Shown: positions 25,868 through 34,926, counted from the stretch's first letter. The stretch: DNA of 64,000 bases from Suilimivivens aceti (GCF_025567405.1 NZ_JAOQKJ010000006.1:181951-245950), one strand, 5' to 3'. A program made the numbers and translations. The notes: generated by a model from the sequence alone, not told the origin.

Positions 25868-28005
25868 AACGAAGAGCAAAAGCCATAATGATACAGGGAA
25901 CCATGTCAAATGCGGGGAAAAGTCTGATCGCTGCAGGACTCTGCCGGATCCTGTGGCAGGACGGCTACGAAACTGCACCCTTTAAATCCCAGAATATGGC
26001 GCTCAATTCCTTTATTACCACTGAAGGACTGGAAATGGGAAGGGCACAGGCAGTACAGGCTCTGGCCTGTGGAAAGGAGCCGTCTGTCCTTATGAATCCC
26101 ATTCTGCTCAAACCGGTGACGGATATGGGCAGCCAGGTTATCGTTATGGGTGAGGTACAGGGAAACCAGAAGGCAATGGAATACTTCCGGCATAAAAAAG
26201 AGTATCTTCCTGAGATCAGGAAGGCTTATGACAATCTGGCAGAGCAGAATGATGTGATCGTGATCGAGGGGGCAGGAAGCCCGGCAGAGATCAATTTAAA
26301 GCAGGATGACATTGTCAATATGGGTATGGCGGAGCTGGCAGATGCACCGGTACTGCTGGTAGGGGATATTGACAGAGGAGGTGTGTTTGCACAGCTGATC
26401 GGAACCGTGCAGCTTTTGGAAAAAGAGGAACAGGACAGGATCAAGGGACTTCTGATCAATAAGTTCAGGGGAGATGCTTCGCTGCTGACTCCCGGTCTTA
26501 AGCAGATTTATGATAAATGTGGAAAAGAAGTGCTTGGTGTGATCCCCTACATGGATGTTGATATCGAAGATGAGGATTCTCTGTCGGAAAAGCTCTGGCA
26601 GAGGGAAAAGGGCGAAAAGATCGATATTGCTGTAATCCATGTGGGAAAACTGTCCAATTTTACCGACTTCCAGGCATTTGCGGTGGAGGAGGATGCGACA
26701 GTACGTTATGTAGAGAAGAGAGAAGAGCTTGGAAACCCGGATGTCGTTATCCTGCCGGGCAGTAAGAATACGATCAGCGACCTGCTTGCTTTACGGGAAA
26801 ATGGAATTGAGGCAGCTATCCTGCGTCTTTCAGAAAAGGGGACACTGATTTTCGGGATCTGTGGCGGGTATCAGATGCTTGGAAGGACGATCACGGACAG
26901 CAGTGGTACAGAGGGTGAAAAAAGAACATGCAGAGGAATGGGACTTCTGCCGGTGCATACTGCTTTTGCCAGGGAGAAGACAAGAACCAGGATGGAAGGA
27001 ATATGCAGTATCCTTTCCGGAGAATTCTCTGATCTGTCACAGAAAAAAGTAAAAGGCTATGAGATCCATATGGGGGAGAGTGTCCGTGAGGAAGGGGCAG
27101 AGCCCTTTCTGATCCTTCAGGGAAAAGAGGATGGCTGTGTCTGCCGGAATGTGGCAGGTACCTATCTACATGGGATATTTGATGAAAAGGCATTCTGCAG
27201 TACCTTTGTCAGAATGCTGTGTGAGCGTAAGAAGCTCCCATATCGGGAGGGAAAGAAGGAGACCTATGAGCAGTACAGGGAGAGACAGCTCGATATACTG
27301 GCGGATACACTGAGGAGCTGTCTTGATATGCGGAGGATCTATGAGATCATCGGCCTGAAGCAGCCACTTAGGGAGGTGGTGCCGGCACAGATCGAAAAAG
27401 AGAGCTTTGCCATAATCGGAAGAGAACTGGAGCACAGGGGGATCTGCCTGCCTGCAGAGGAAGAAATGGTGACAAAGCGCGTGATCCACACAACAGCGGA
27501 TTTCGACTATGTGAAAAACCTCTATTATTCTGAAGGCGCGGTGGAAAAGCTCAGAAAAGCCCTGAGAGAGGGAGCCTGTATTGTAACAGATACCCAGATG
27601 GCTAAGGCAGGGATCAATAAGAAGGCACTCGGGAAATATGGGGGCGGAGTATACTGCTTTATGAGTGATGAGGATGTGGCAAAGGAAGCGAAGGAGAGAG
27701 GCTGTACCAGAGCCTTTGTCAGTATGGAACGGGCAGCGGCACTTGGAAAACCGCTGATCTTTGCCATTGGAAATGCACCTACAGCGCTTGTCAGCCTGTA
27801 TGAGCTGATGGCGAAGAAATGTGTGGAGCCTGCCGGGATCATTGGTGTGCCGGTTGGCTTTGTCAACGTTGTTGAAGCCAAAGAGCTGATACTTGAAAAG
27901 AAAGAGGAGGTGCCCTGCATCGTAGCCAGAGGACGAAAGGGAGGAAGCAATGTGGCAGCAGCCATCTGCAATGCTCTTCTTTACGGGATACAGGAGAAAG
28001 GATAG
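25864..28005 (+). CDS. cbiP/cbiC: CbiP-CbiC fusion: cobyric acid synthase and cobalt-precorrin-8 methylmutase
   Basis: A 713-residue fusion. Residues 1-490 are CbiP/CobQ, which amidates four side chains: P-loop GTMSNAGKSLIAAG, SQNMALNSFIT, EGAGSPAEINL, and the glutaminase Cys in FGICGGYQMLG. Residues about 505-713 are CbiC, which moves the methyl group from C11 to C12: FAIIGRELEHR, VIHTTADFDYVKNL with the catalytic His, and IGVPVGFVNVVEAKE. The two reactions are separated by the CbiA step. No stop or frameshift lies between. Overlaps cobD by 4 nt. Confidence 0.93.
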   Translation: MKRRAKAIMIQGTMSNAGKSLIAAGLCRILWQDGYETAPFKSQNMALNSFITTEGLEMGRAQAVQALACGKEPSVLMNPILLKPVTDMGSQVIVMGEVQGNQKAMEYFRHKKEYLPEIRKAYDNLAEQNDVIVIEGAGSPAEINLKQDDIVNMGMAELADAPVLLVGDIDRGGVFAQLIGTVQLLEKEEQDRIKGLLINKFRGDASLLTPGLKQIYDKCGKEVLGVIPYMDVDIEDEDSLSEKLWQREKGEKIDIAVIHVGKLSNFTDFQAFAVEEDATVRYVEKREELGNPDVVILPGSKNTISDLLALRENGIEAAILRLSEKGTLIFGICGGYQMLGRTITDSSGTEGEKRTCRGMGLLPVHTAFAREKTRTRMEGICSILSGEFSDLSQKKVKGYEIHMGESVREEGAEPFLILQGKEDGCVCRNVAGTYLHGIFDEKAFCSTFVRMLCERKKLPYREGKKETYEQYRERQLDILADTLRSCLDMRRIYEIIGLKQPLREVVPAQIEKESFAIIGRELEHRGICLPAEEEMVTKRVIHTTADFDYVKNLYYSEGAVEKLRKALREGACIVTDTQMAKAGINKKALGKYGGGVYCFMSDEDVAKEAKERGCTRAFVSMERAAALGKPLIFAIGNAPTALVSLYELMAKKCVEPAGIIGVPVGFVNVVEAKELILEKKEEVPCIVARGRKGGSNVAAAICNALLYGIQEKG

Positions 28006-28011
28006 GAAACG

Positions 28012-28650
28012 ATGGCAGTCATTTCACTTCATAAGATCGCACCCTTTGAACAGCTTCTTTCCCGTTGCCAGCAGGCTGATTTTATTGAGGAAGCTGCCAG
28101 GAAAAACGGGTATGGAAGAGAAGACCTGCCGGAGCTTTCCCGTATTGCCGGGGAGGTAGTACGGGAAAGTGGCCGGAAGGGGAGCTTTACAAGTAAACTG
28201 CTTCAGGAAGAAGCAGAAGGAAAAAGACCGGTGACGGTCAGTGTCCTTACCCTTGGAGAAGGGGTGGACCGTCTGCAGGACAGATACCGGGAAAGGGAAA
28301 ATATGACAGCAGCTTACATGGCAGAGGTGATCAGTAATGAGATCCTGATGAAAAGCTATGAAGCATATGACAGAATGCTTGCAGAAACCACGGATTACCG
28401 GGTAAAGGAGTTTCATTTTCCCGGAAGCGAAGAAGCATATCCACTGTCGGACATCGGGAAGATCCTGGATATGCTTGGTGCTCCGGTGCAGTGCCTGAAA
28501 AGCTTCTGTATGGTTCCCAGAAAAAGTGTAGTATTCTATGCGGAGCTCACAAGGGAAAAAGGGAATGCCTGCCGGAGTGTCTGCCAGACCTGTGAAAAAA
28601 GAAGCTGTCCGTACAGAAGGGAAGAAAACAGGAAGGAGGAACAGATATGA
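28012..28650 (+). CDS. MetH-activation-domain-like protein with C-terminal Cys cluster
   Basis: A 212-residue soluble protein in the cobalamin operon. Residues about 130-175 (FHFPGSEEAYPLSDIGKILDML, then CLKSFCMVPRKSVVF) resemble the part of the methionine synthase activation domain that has PGY...CPL...LF.LL and LTESFAM.P..SVSG. That domain binds SAM and takes part in reductive reactivation of cob(II)alamin. The C-terminus has Cys187, Cys191, Cys194 and Cys199 ending in CPYR, a possible Fe-S or zinc site. It overlaps cobA by 4 nt, so a role in presenting or reducing cob(II)yrinate for adenosylation is attractive but unproven. Confidence 0.7.
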   Translation: MAVISLHKIAPFEQLLSRCQQADFIEEAARKNGYGREDLPELSRIAGEVVRESGRKGSFTSKLLQEEAEGKRPVTVSVLTLGEGVDRLQDRYRERENMTAAYMAEVISNEILMKSYEAYDRMLAETTDYRVKEFHFPGSEEAYPLSDIGKILDMLGAPVQCLKSFCMVPRKSVVFYAELTREKGNACRSVCQTCEKRSCPYRREENRKEEQI

Positions 28651-29165
28651 TCCAGTTATACTGCGGGGATGGAAAGGGAAAGACCACAGCGGCACTCGGT
28701 CAGCTCATCAGGATGAATGGATGGGGAGAAAAGACTGTATTCTGCCAGTTCATGAAGGGAAATGATACCGGTGAGCTGCACAGCCTTGAGAATATAAAGG
28801 GGGTGCGTATCCTGCGCAGCGAAAAGGATTTCGGATTCTATAAGTCCATGACAGAAAAAGAGAGGCTGGAGCTGACAGGGATCCACAACAGGCTGCTTGA
28901 GGAGCTGCTTATGCTCCAGGAGAAAGAAGAAGCAGGACTGATCGTGCTTGATGAGATCACCTATCCCGTGGAATATGGGCTGATCGACATAAACAGGCTG
29001 AAGCTTTTGCTGAAGAGAGCCGGAGAGAAGAAATGTGAGCTTGTCCTGACAGGAAGGGATCCGGCAGATTTCCTTATGGAGAGTGCGGATTATATTACCA
29101 GACTGGAAAAGATCAGGCATCCCTTTGATAAAGGGGTAATGGCAAGAAAGGGAATCGAATATTAA
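28647..29165 (+). CDS. cobA: Cob(I)yrinic acid a,c-diamide adenosyltransferase
   Basis: A 172-residue ATP:corrinoid adenosyltransferase of the CobA/CobO/BtuR type. P-loop GDGKGKTTAALGQ at the N-terminus, FMKGNDTGEL, and LIVLDEITYPVEYGLI with the usual D-E pair, then ELVLTGRDPADFLMESADYIT. It is the last gene of the operon; no clear terminator follows, and the next promoter starts at 29168. AAGGAGGA lies upstream inside the preceding gene. Confidence 0.93.
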   Translation: MIQLYCGDGKGKTTAALGQLIRMNGWGEKTVFCQFMKGNDTGELHSLENIKGVRILRSEKDFGFYKSMTEKERLELTGIHNRLLEELLMLQEKEEAGLIVLDEITYPVEYGLIDINRLKLLLKRAGEKKCELVLTGRDPADFLMESADYITRLEKIRHPFDKGVMARKGIEY

Positions 29166-29167
29166 CA

Positions 29168-29197
29168 TTGCAGAATCCTGCCTGAATGGTTTATAAT
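29168..29197 (+). promoter_or_regulatory. Promoter of the PAS-GGDEF gene
   Basis: TTGCAG (29168-29173) and TATAAT (29192-29197), 18-nt spacer. It begins right after the cobA stop and separates the diguanylate cyclase gene from the cobalamin operon. Confidence 0.65.
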
Positions 29198-29244
29198 AGA
29201 TAAAAGTATGTGGAAAAGAAGAAATACATATCGGGGGAAGATAT

Positions 29245-30552
29245 ATGGAAAGAGAAAATGAACCGGATAATCTTGATATAAATGATTATCACAGGCTGCG
29301 TTATCTTGGGGATAATGTCAATGAGATCCTTCAGAGCGTTCTTGAAAATATCCGTGCGGGGATCGGACTGTTTGAGGTTGGGGAATCCATCCGTGCCCTG
29401 TATCTGAATGATGCCTATTTTCAGTGCATTGGTTATAGCAGGGAAGACTATGATAAAGAGATACAGGATGTGTTATCTACTCTTTTACCTGAGGATGCAG
29501 CAGGCTTTCTTGCCTGTATCTCTGAGAATGCACCGAAGGGCAGATCGATCTATTATATCATAAGAGGCTATCGCAAGAATGGAGAGATCGGCTGGTTTGA
29601 GGTCAAGGGAGAGCCTCTTGAAAACCACATCGGGAAGAATCCTATTTATCTGACCGTAATTTCGGATATTACGGTAGAAAAGGAGAGCGAAGCCCAGGTC
29701 AGGGAGCTGAAGCAGATCAATGATGAACTGACACTGCAGCAGGAGAGGTACAAGATCCTGGAGGCAACAGCCATGGGGCTTCTGTTTGAATATTATCCGG
29801 AGAAGGATACCATGGTATTTTCCTATAATCTTCCGGGAAACAAGAAGCGCAGGGAAGTCAGGAATTACAGTGAATATATGAAAAATTCACCGTTTGTGCA
29901 CAGCAGCCACCAGAAAATGTTCTGCGAGGCGCTTCAGGAAGCATGCAAGGGGGAAGTAGATAAAAACCTGGAATATCTTTCGTCCATATCCGGAGGCGGA
30001 TACCGGTGGCACCGGACACACTATAAGAGTATCCTTGATAACGAAGGAAAAGTGATCAGTGTGATAGGCAGGATCCAGGATATCCATGAAGAATATATGG
30101 AGAAGGAAAAGCTGAATTACCGGGCGGAGACAGATGGACTTACGGGACTGTACCGGAAGGAAGCAGCCTTTGAAAAGATGCGTGAATATATGGTGGAAGC
30201 CCCAAGGGAGATCTATTATTTCAGCCTGGTGGATCTTGATCACTTCAAGCAGATCAATGACCTGCACGGGCATCAGTATGGTGACAGGATCCTGCGGCAG
30301 ACATCGCAGGCACTGTCGGCAGGATTTGGGGAAAGTGCAGTGATCGGACGGTTTGGAGGTGATGAATTCATCATCCTGACCAGAGGACTTTCAGAGGAGG
30401 AGGTAAGGCAGATCCTTCTGAAGGTCAGGGAACAGTGCAGCTTCTGCTTTGGAACTGTGAAGACTGGAGCTGAGGATCCGCTGATGGAGGTATTTGAAGA
30501 GGCAGACAGACGTATGTACCATCAGAAAGCACTGCGTAAGGAAGAAAACTGA
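29245..30552 (+). CDS. PAS-PAS-GGDEF diguanylate cyclase
   Basis: A 435-residue protein without membrane helices. Two PAS-like sensor domains (about 25-155 and 170-290, the second ending in RIQDIHEEYMEKEKL) lead into a GGDEF domain (about 300-430). The active-site motif is intact, RFGGDEF at 369-375, with LVDLDHFKQIND as the metal/nucleotide-binding segment. No RxxD inhibition site is visible just before it. It should make c-di-GMP. A possible target in the window is the MshEN-type pilus ATPase at 45366. It has its own promoter. Confidence 0.9.
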   Translation: MERENEPDNLDINDYHRLRYLGDNVNEILQSVLENIRAGIGLFEVGESIRALYLNDAYFQCIGYSREDYDKEIQDVLSTLLPEDAAGFLACISENAPKGRSIYYIIRGYRKNGEIGWFEVKGEPLENHIGKNPIYLTVISDITVEKESEAQVRELKQINDELTLQQERYKILEATAMGLLFEYYPEKDTMVFSYNLPGNKKRREVRNYSEYMKNSPFVHSSHQKMFCEALQEACKGEVDKNLEYLSSISGGGYRWHRTHYKSILDNEGKVISVIGRIQDIHEEYMEKEKLNYRAETDGLTGLYRKEAAFEKMREYMVEAPREIYYFSLVDLDHFKQINDLHGHQYGDRILRQTSQALSAGFGESAVIGRFGGDEFIILTRGLSEEEVRQILLKVREQCSFCFGTVKTGAEDPLMEVFEEADRRMYHQKALRKEEN

Positions 30553-30561
30553 GAAATCTAT

Positions 30562-30590
30562 TTGACTTTAACGAGTTGAAGCGGTATACT
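30562..30590 (+). promoter_or_regulatory. Promoter of the TrpXYZ-type transporter operon
   Basis: TTGACT (30562-30567) and TATACT (30585-30590), 17-nt spacer. The mRNA would start close to a short hairpin, TGGCGG/CCGCCA (30599-30617), just before the AGGAGGAG Shine-Dalgarno, which may protect the 5' end. Confidence 0.8.
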
Positions 30591-30636
30591 ATACCACGTG
30601 GCGGATGAAAGCCGCCAGAAACAGGAGGAGAAAATT

Positions 30637-31683
30637 ATGAAAAAATTCTTAGCACTTCTTTTAACCGGTGCTATGGTTGCTCTGACTGCATGTGGATCTG
30701 CAGATACCACTTCTTCAGAGACAACTGATGCAGCAGAAACAACCGAGGCAGCTGATGAAACAGAAACAGCTGAGACTGCAGAAGCAGATACTGCTGCAGC
30801 AGATGGCAAGACCTTTACTGTAGGTATCTGCCAGCTCGTTCAGCACGAAGCACTGGATGCAGCAACACAGGGCTTTAAGGATGCCCTGACAGAAGAGTTC
30901 GGTGACAGTGTTACCTTTGATGAGCAGAATGCCCAGGGTGATTCCAATACCTGTGCTACGATCATCAACAGCTTTGTCAGCAACAATGTAGACCTGATCC
31001 TTGCCAATGCAACACCTGCCCTTCAGGCAGCTGCAACCGGTACAACAGAGATCCCGATTCTTGGAACATCTGTTACCGAGTATGGCGTGGCACTGGATAT
31101 CAGTGATTTTAGTGGTACAGTGGGCGGTAATATTTCAGGTACTTCTGATCTGGCACCTCTTGACGGACAGGCAGATATGATCAAGGAGCTTTTCCCTGAT
31201 GCCAAGACTGTCGGTCTGTTATACTGCTCCGCAGAAGCAAACTCACAGTATCAGGTAGATACCATTAAGGGATATCTGGAAGAGATGGGATATACATGCA
31301 ACTACTATTCATTCTCAGACTCCAATGACCTTGCTTCCGTAGCAACAACAGCATCCGGCGAAGTAGATGTACTGTATGTGCCTACTGACAATACCGTAGC
31401 TTCCAATACAGAGATCATCAACAACATCTTTCAGCCCGCAGGCATTCCTGTAGTGACAGGAGAAGAAGGTATCTGTGCAGGATGCGGTGTGGCAACTCTT
31501 TCCATCAGCTATTATGATCTTGGTGTTGCAACCGGCAAGATGGCAGTGAGAGTCCTGAACGGAGAAGATATTTCTACCATGCCGGTAGAGTACGCTCCCA
31601 ACTTCGTAAAGAAGTACAATAAGACGATCTGTGATGCGCTGAATATTACAGTGCCTGATGATTATGAGGCAATTGAGGAATAA
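30637..31683 (+). CDS. ABC transporter substrate-binding lipoprotein (TrpX / PF04392 type)
   Basis: A 348-residue lipoprotein. Signal peptide with lipobox LTAC and lipidated Cys19, an acidic Thr/Ala-rich linker (20-53), then a two-lobed binding domain (VGICQLVQHEALDAATQGF...DLILANATPALQAA...VLYVPTDNTV). This pattern is the ABC_sub_bind family, some members of which bind tryptophan (TrpX). The ligand here is not certain; other members bind tyrosine or related compounds. Start at 30637 has AGGAGGAG upstream. A hairpin (31711) separates it from the permease gene, which would let it be made in excess. Confidence 0.9.
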   Translation: MKKFLALLLTGAMVALTACGSADTTSSETTDAAETTEAADETETAETAEADTAAADGKTFTVGICQLVQHEALDAATQGFKDALTEEFGDSVTFDEQNAQGDSNTCATIINSFVSNNVDLILANATPALQAAATGTTEIPILGTSVTEYGVALDISDFSGTVGGNISGTSDLAPLDGQADMIKELFPDAKTVGLLYCSAEANSQYQVDTIKGYLEEMGYTCNYYSFSDSNDLASVATTASGEVDVLYVPTDNTVASNTEIINNIFQPAGIPVVTGEEGICAGCGVATLSISYYDLGVATGKMAVRVLNGEDISTMPVEYAPNFVKKYNKTICDALNITVPDDYEAIEE

Positions 31684-31710
31684 TCACAGACAGAAAAAGA
31701 GTAAGAAACG

Positions 31711-31740
31711 GGCAGCAGGAACTTCCCTGCTGCCTTTCTT
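31711..31740 (+). terminator. Partial terminator between the binding-protein and permease genes
   Basis: GGCAGCAGG (31711-31719) pairs with CCTGCTGCC (31726-31734) and is followed by TTTCTT. The short, broken T run suggests partial termination, which would reduce expression of the permease and ATPase relative to the binding protein. Confidence 0.65.
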
Positions 31741-31772
31741 AAAAGAAAAATGATGTAACGGGGAGGATATCA

Positions 31773-32702
31773 ATGAATTTCTTAAATCTGCTCAATGCAT
31801 TGCCGGGAGCTGTAGCCCAGGGACTGATCTGGGGAATCGCAGCAATCGGTATTTATATTACCTTCAGGATCCTGGATATTGCGGATCTGACTGTAGATGG
31901 TTCTATTGGAACCGGTGGTGCAGTCTGCATTATGATGATGCTTTCCGGCCACAATGTATATGTGTCCATGCTGGTAGCAACACTGGCGGGCATGGCGGCA
32001 GGACTGGTGACAGGACTGTTTCACACTTTTATGGGAATACCTGCGATACTGGCCGGTATTTTAACACAGTTTGGACTGTATTCTATTAATCTGAAAATAA
32101 TGGGAAAGGCCAATCAGGCGATCGGTGCTGATAAATATGATCTTCTCGTAGCTCTCCGCTATGTAAAGAATGTCCCTTTCTATAAAAATACAATTTTTGT
32201 TGTTACTGTTGTTGTGATTATTCTGATTGCCATTCTGTACTGGTTCTTTGGAACAGAAATGGGATGTGCGCTCCGTGCCACAGGCTGTAACAGCAATATG
32301 TCAAGAGCACAGGGTATTAATACCAATTTCTCCAAGGTACTTGGACTTATGATCTCCAACGGTCTTGTGGGACTATCAGGGGCATTGCTCTGTCAGTATC
32401 AGGGCTTTGCGGATATCAATATGGGACGTGGTGCTATCGTTATCGGACTGGCAGCTGTTATCATTGGGGAAGCAATCTTTGGTAAGATCTTCAAGAACTT
32501 CGGACTGAAGCTTCTTGCTGCTGTGCTTGGTTCCATCCTGTATTATTTCGTGGTACAGACTGTGATCTGGCTCGGTATCGATACAGACCTTCTGAAGCTT
32601 CTGTCAGCAGTGGTTGTTGGTATTTTCCTGGCAGTACCCTACTGGAAGGCAAAATATTTCACGAAGCCCTCTGCAAAGAAGGGAGGAAAGGCACATGCTT
32701 GA
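31773..32702 (+). CDS. ABC transporter permease (TrpY type)
   Basis: A 309-residue membrane protein with about eight helices, of the BPD_transp_2 group used with TrpX-type binding proteins. Typical segments: GLIWGIAAIGIYITFRILDIADLTVDGSI, and LGLMISNGLVGLSGALLCQYQG. GGGGAGGAT precedes the ATG. Its stop overlaps the start of the ATPase gene by 8 nt. The basic tail (KKGGKAHA) faces the cytoplasm. Confidence 0.88.
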   Translation: MNFLNLLNALPGAVAQGLIWGIAAIGIYITFRILDIADLTVDGSIGTGGAVCIMMMLSGHNVYVSMLVATLAGMAAGLVTGLFHTFMGIPAILAGILTQFGLYSINLKIMGKANQAIGADKYDLLVALRYVKNVPFYKNTIFVVTVVVIILIAILYWFFGTEMGCALRATGCNSNMSRAQGINTNFSKVLGLMISNGLVGLSGALLCQYQGFADINMGRGAIVIGLAAVIIGEAIFGKIFKNFGLKLLAAVLGSILYYFVVQTVIWLGIDTDLLKLLSAVVVGIFLAVPYWKAKYFTKPSAKKGGKAHA

Positions 32703-33489
32703 AATTAAGAATGTAACCAAGATCTTCAATAAAGGAACTGTAAATGAAAAGGTGGCGCTGGATGATTTTTCCCTGACACTTGAGGATGGTGACTTTGTTA
32801 CTGTTATTGGTGGCAATGGCTCCGGTAAGTCAACCATGATGAATGCTATTGCCGGTGTGTGGCCGGTCGATGAGGGCAGGATCGTGATCGATGGTATTGA
32901 TGTTACAAAGCTTCCGGAGCATAAGAGGGCGAAGTACCTGGGAAGGGTATTCCAGGATCCTATGACCGGTACAGCAGCCACCATGGGCATCGAAGAAAAT
33001 CTGGCGTTAGCAAAGCGCCGCGGAAAGAGCCGTTCCCTGAAAACGGGAATCACCAAGAAGGAACGGGAAGAATATAAGGAGTTGTTAAAGAGCCTTGATC
33101 TTTCTTTGGAAGAGCGTATGACCTCCAAGGTAGGACTGCTTTCCGGTGGACAGCGTCAGGCACTGACACTTCTGATGGCCACACTTCAGAAGCCTAAGGT
33201 ACTGCTCCTTGACGAGCATACAGCAGCACTGGATCCCAAGACAGCAGCCAAGGTACTGGAGACCACAGAAAAGATCGTGAACAGAGACAAGTTGACTACT
33301 CTGATGATCACTCACAATATGAAGGATGCCATTGTGCATGGCAACCGACTGATCATGCTGAAGGATGGACATGTCATCCTGGATATCAGAGGAGAAGAAA
33401 AGAAGAAGCTTACCGTAGAAGACCTGCTTCATAAGTTTGAGGCAGCAAGCGGAGATGAATTCCTGAGTGATCAGGCAATTCTCGGTTAA
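32695..33489 (+). CDS. ABC transporter ATP-binding protein (TrpZ type)
   Basis: A 264-residue ATPase. Walker A GGNGSGKST at 39-47, signature LSGGQRQAL, Walker B LLLDEH followed by TAALD, and the switch His in ITHN. His in place of the usual Pro after the Walker B Glu is common in this subfamily. Start at 32695 follows GGGAGGAAAGG inside the permease gene. With the lipoprotein and permease it forms a complete importer. Confidence 0.9.
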   Translation: MLEIKNVTKIFNKGTVNEKVALDDFSLTLEDGDFVTVIGGNGSGKSTMMNAIAGVWPVDEGRIVIDGIDVTKLPEHKRAKYLGRVFQDPMTGTAATMGIEENLALAKRRGKSRSLKTGITKKEREEYKELLKSLDLSLEERMTSKVGLLSGGQRQALTLLMATLQKPKVLLLDEHTAALDPKTAAKVLETTEKIVNRDKLTTLMITHNMKDAIVHGNRLIMLKDGHVILDIRGEEKKKLTVEDLLHKFEAASGDEFLSDQAILG

Positions 33490-33502
33490 GAAAAAGAACG
33501 AA

Positions 33503-33535
33503 GGCGTTCAGACCATGAGGTCTGGACGCCTTTTT
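33503..33535 (+). terminator. Rho-independent terminator after the TrpXYZ-type operon
   Basis: GGCGTTCAGACC (33503-33514) pairs with GGTCTGGACGCC (33519-33530) around ATGA, with one mismatch, and is followed by TTTTT. Confidence 0.9.
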
Positions 33536-33633
33536 ACGTCACAGGAAATTACAGTGACCCACCGCAGGCGGAGAATCCAGCAAGCAGGATTCTTTCACGT
33601 TGCAGGAATGTGTAGCAGGAAAGGCAGAACAGG

Positions 33634-34926
33634 ATGAAAAAAAGATTACAGTTTCCTCATATTGGTATGCGTATTGTAAAATCGGCGACAGCGATCGCCG
33701 TCTGTTATCTGATCTCCTTTCTTCGGGGAAGCAGCGGCATTGTATTTTATTCCCATCTGGCGGCGCTGTGGTGTATCCAGATCTATGTGGCAAACAGCCG
33801 AAAGAATGCACTGCAGAGACTGACAGGTACCACGATCGGAGCAATCTATGGACTGATTGTGCTCCTGATCATGGAGAAGATCCCATTTACCGGAAAAGCA
33901 TTGGAGGTATTCAATGCCGTACTGATCTCTGCCATGATCGTACCGGTGCTCTACACTACCATTGTGATCAAAAAGAAACAGGCCTCCTATTTTTCCTGTG
34001 TGGTATTTTTAAGCATCGTGGTCAACCATATGACAGATGCCAATCCCTATCTTTTTGTATGGAATCGTTTTCTGGATACGGTGATCGGAATCGGTGTGGG
34101 AATAGGGGTGAACTGTATTTCCCTTCCACGGAAAAAACAGAAGGATATCCTGTTCATATCAGGACTGGATGATACGCTGCTTTCCAGAGATGACAATTTA
34201 AGCGACTACAGCCGTGTGGAACTGAACCGGATGCTGGATGAAGGAGCGAACTTTACCCTGTCTACCATGAGAACACCGGCATCTCTGATGAAGCCCATGC
34301 AGGACATCAGGCTGAAACTTCCGGTGATCGCCATGGACGGGGCAGTGCTGTATGATATCAATGAGAATGCTTATCTGAAGGTGTATGTGATATCCCACTC
34401 CATGAGCATGGAGGTGCTGAGTCTGGTCAAAAAGCATGGTCTGTCCTGTTTTGCCAATGTGGTGGTGGATGACATGCTTATGATCTTTTATGAAGAAACG
34501 GGAGAGCCGGTGCACGAAGCCCTCGTCCGGGAGATGAGAAAATCGTCTTACCGCAATTATGTGAAAAGCGAATCCATGAAGCAGGAAAATGTAGTTTATT
34601 TTATGATGCTTTATGAAAAGAAGATCATAGAAGAATTTTATGAGGTGCTGAAAAACAAAGGGCTGACAGAAAAACTGAAGATCCTGAAATATGACTCCGT
34701 AGATTATCCGGGTTATTCCTATATTAAGATTTATAATAAAAATGCAACCAGGGAGCATATGACGGAATACCTGAAAGCTATGCTGGATCTGAAAAAGACA
34801 GTAACCTTTGGCAGCATTGAGGGAAAATATGATATTGTGATCAGGTCGGGAGACAGCAACCGGGTTGTCCGGGAACTGAAGAAAAGATATGAAGTAGTGA
34901 AGTGGAGAAGAACCCGGAGGGATTGA
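33634..34926 (+). CDS. FUSC-like membrane domain fused to a degenerate HAD (Cof-type) domain
   Basis: A 430-residue protein. Residues 1-165 hold about five membrane helices with the pattern of FUSC/aromatic-acid-exporter proteins (GMRIVKSATAIAVCYLI, ANSRKNALQRLTGTTIGAI). Residues 170-430 follow the Cof-type HAD hydrolase order (ILFISGLDDTLLS, later PVIAMDGAVLYD). The HAD nucleophile motif DxDG(T/V) reads GLDDT, with Gly177 at the nucleophile position, so it is probably not a phosphatase. The end also departs from the Cof pattern and may be a sensing domain. Co-oriented with the TetR gene, whose promoter lies at its 3' end. Function unknown; efflux or ligand sensing is a guess. Confidence 0.75.
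   Translation: MKKRLQFPHIGMRIVKSATAIAVCYLISFLRGSSGIVFYSHLAALWCIQIYVANSRKNALQRLTGTTIGAIYGLIVLLIMEKIPFTGKALEVFNAVLISAMIVPVLYTTIVIKKKQASYFSCVVFLSIVVNHMTDANPYLFVWNRFLDTVIGIGVGIGVNCISLPRKKQKDILFISGLDDTLLSRDDNLSDYSRVELNRMLDEGANFTLSTMRTPASLMKPMQDIRLKLPVIAMDGAVLYDINENAYLKVYVISHSMSMEVLSLVKKHGLSCFANVVVDDMLMIFYEETGEPVHEALVREMRKSSYRNYVKSESMKQENVVYFMMLYEKKIIEEFYEVLKNKGLTEKLKILKYDSVDYPGYSYIKIYNKNATREHMTEYLKAMLDLKKTVTFGSIEGKYDIVIRSGDSNRVVRELKKRYEVVKWRRTRRD

Noticed and set aside
33600..34172. + strand frame of 190 codons overlapping the start of the FUSC-HAD gene
   Set aside because: The overlapping frame at 33634 gives clear membrane helices and domain patterns; this one does not.
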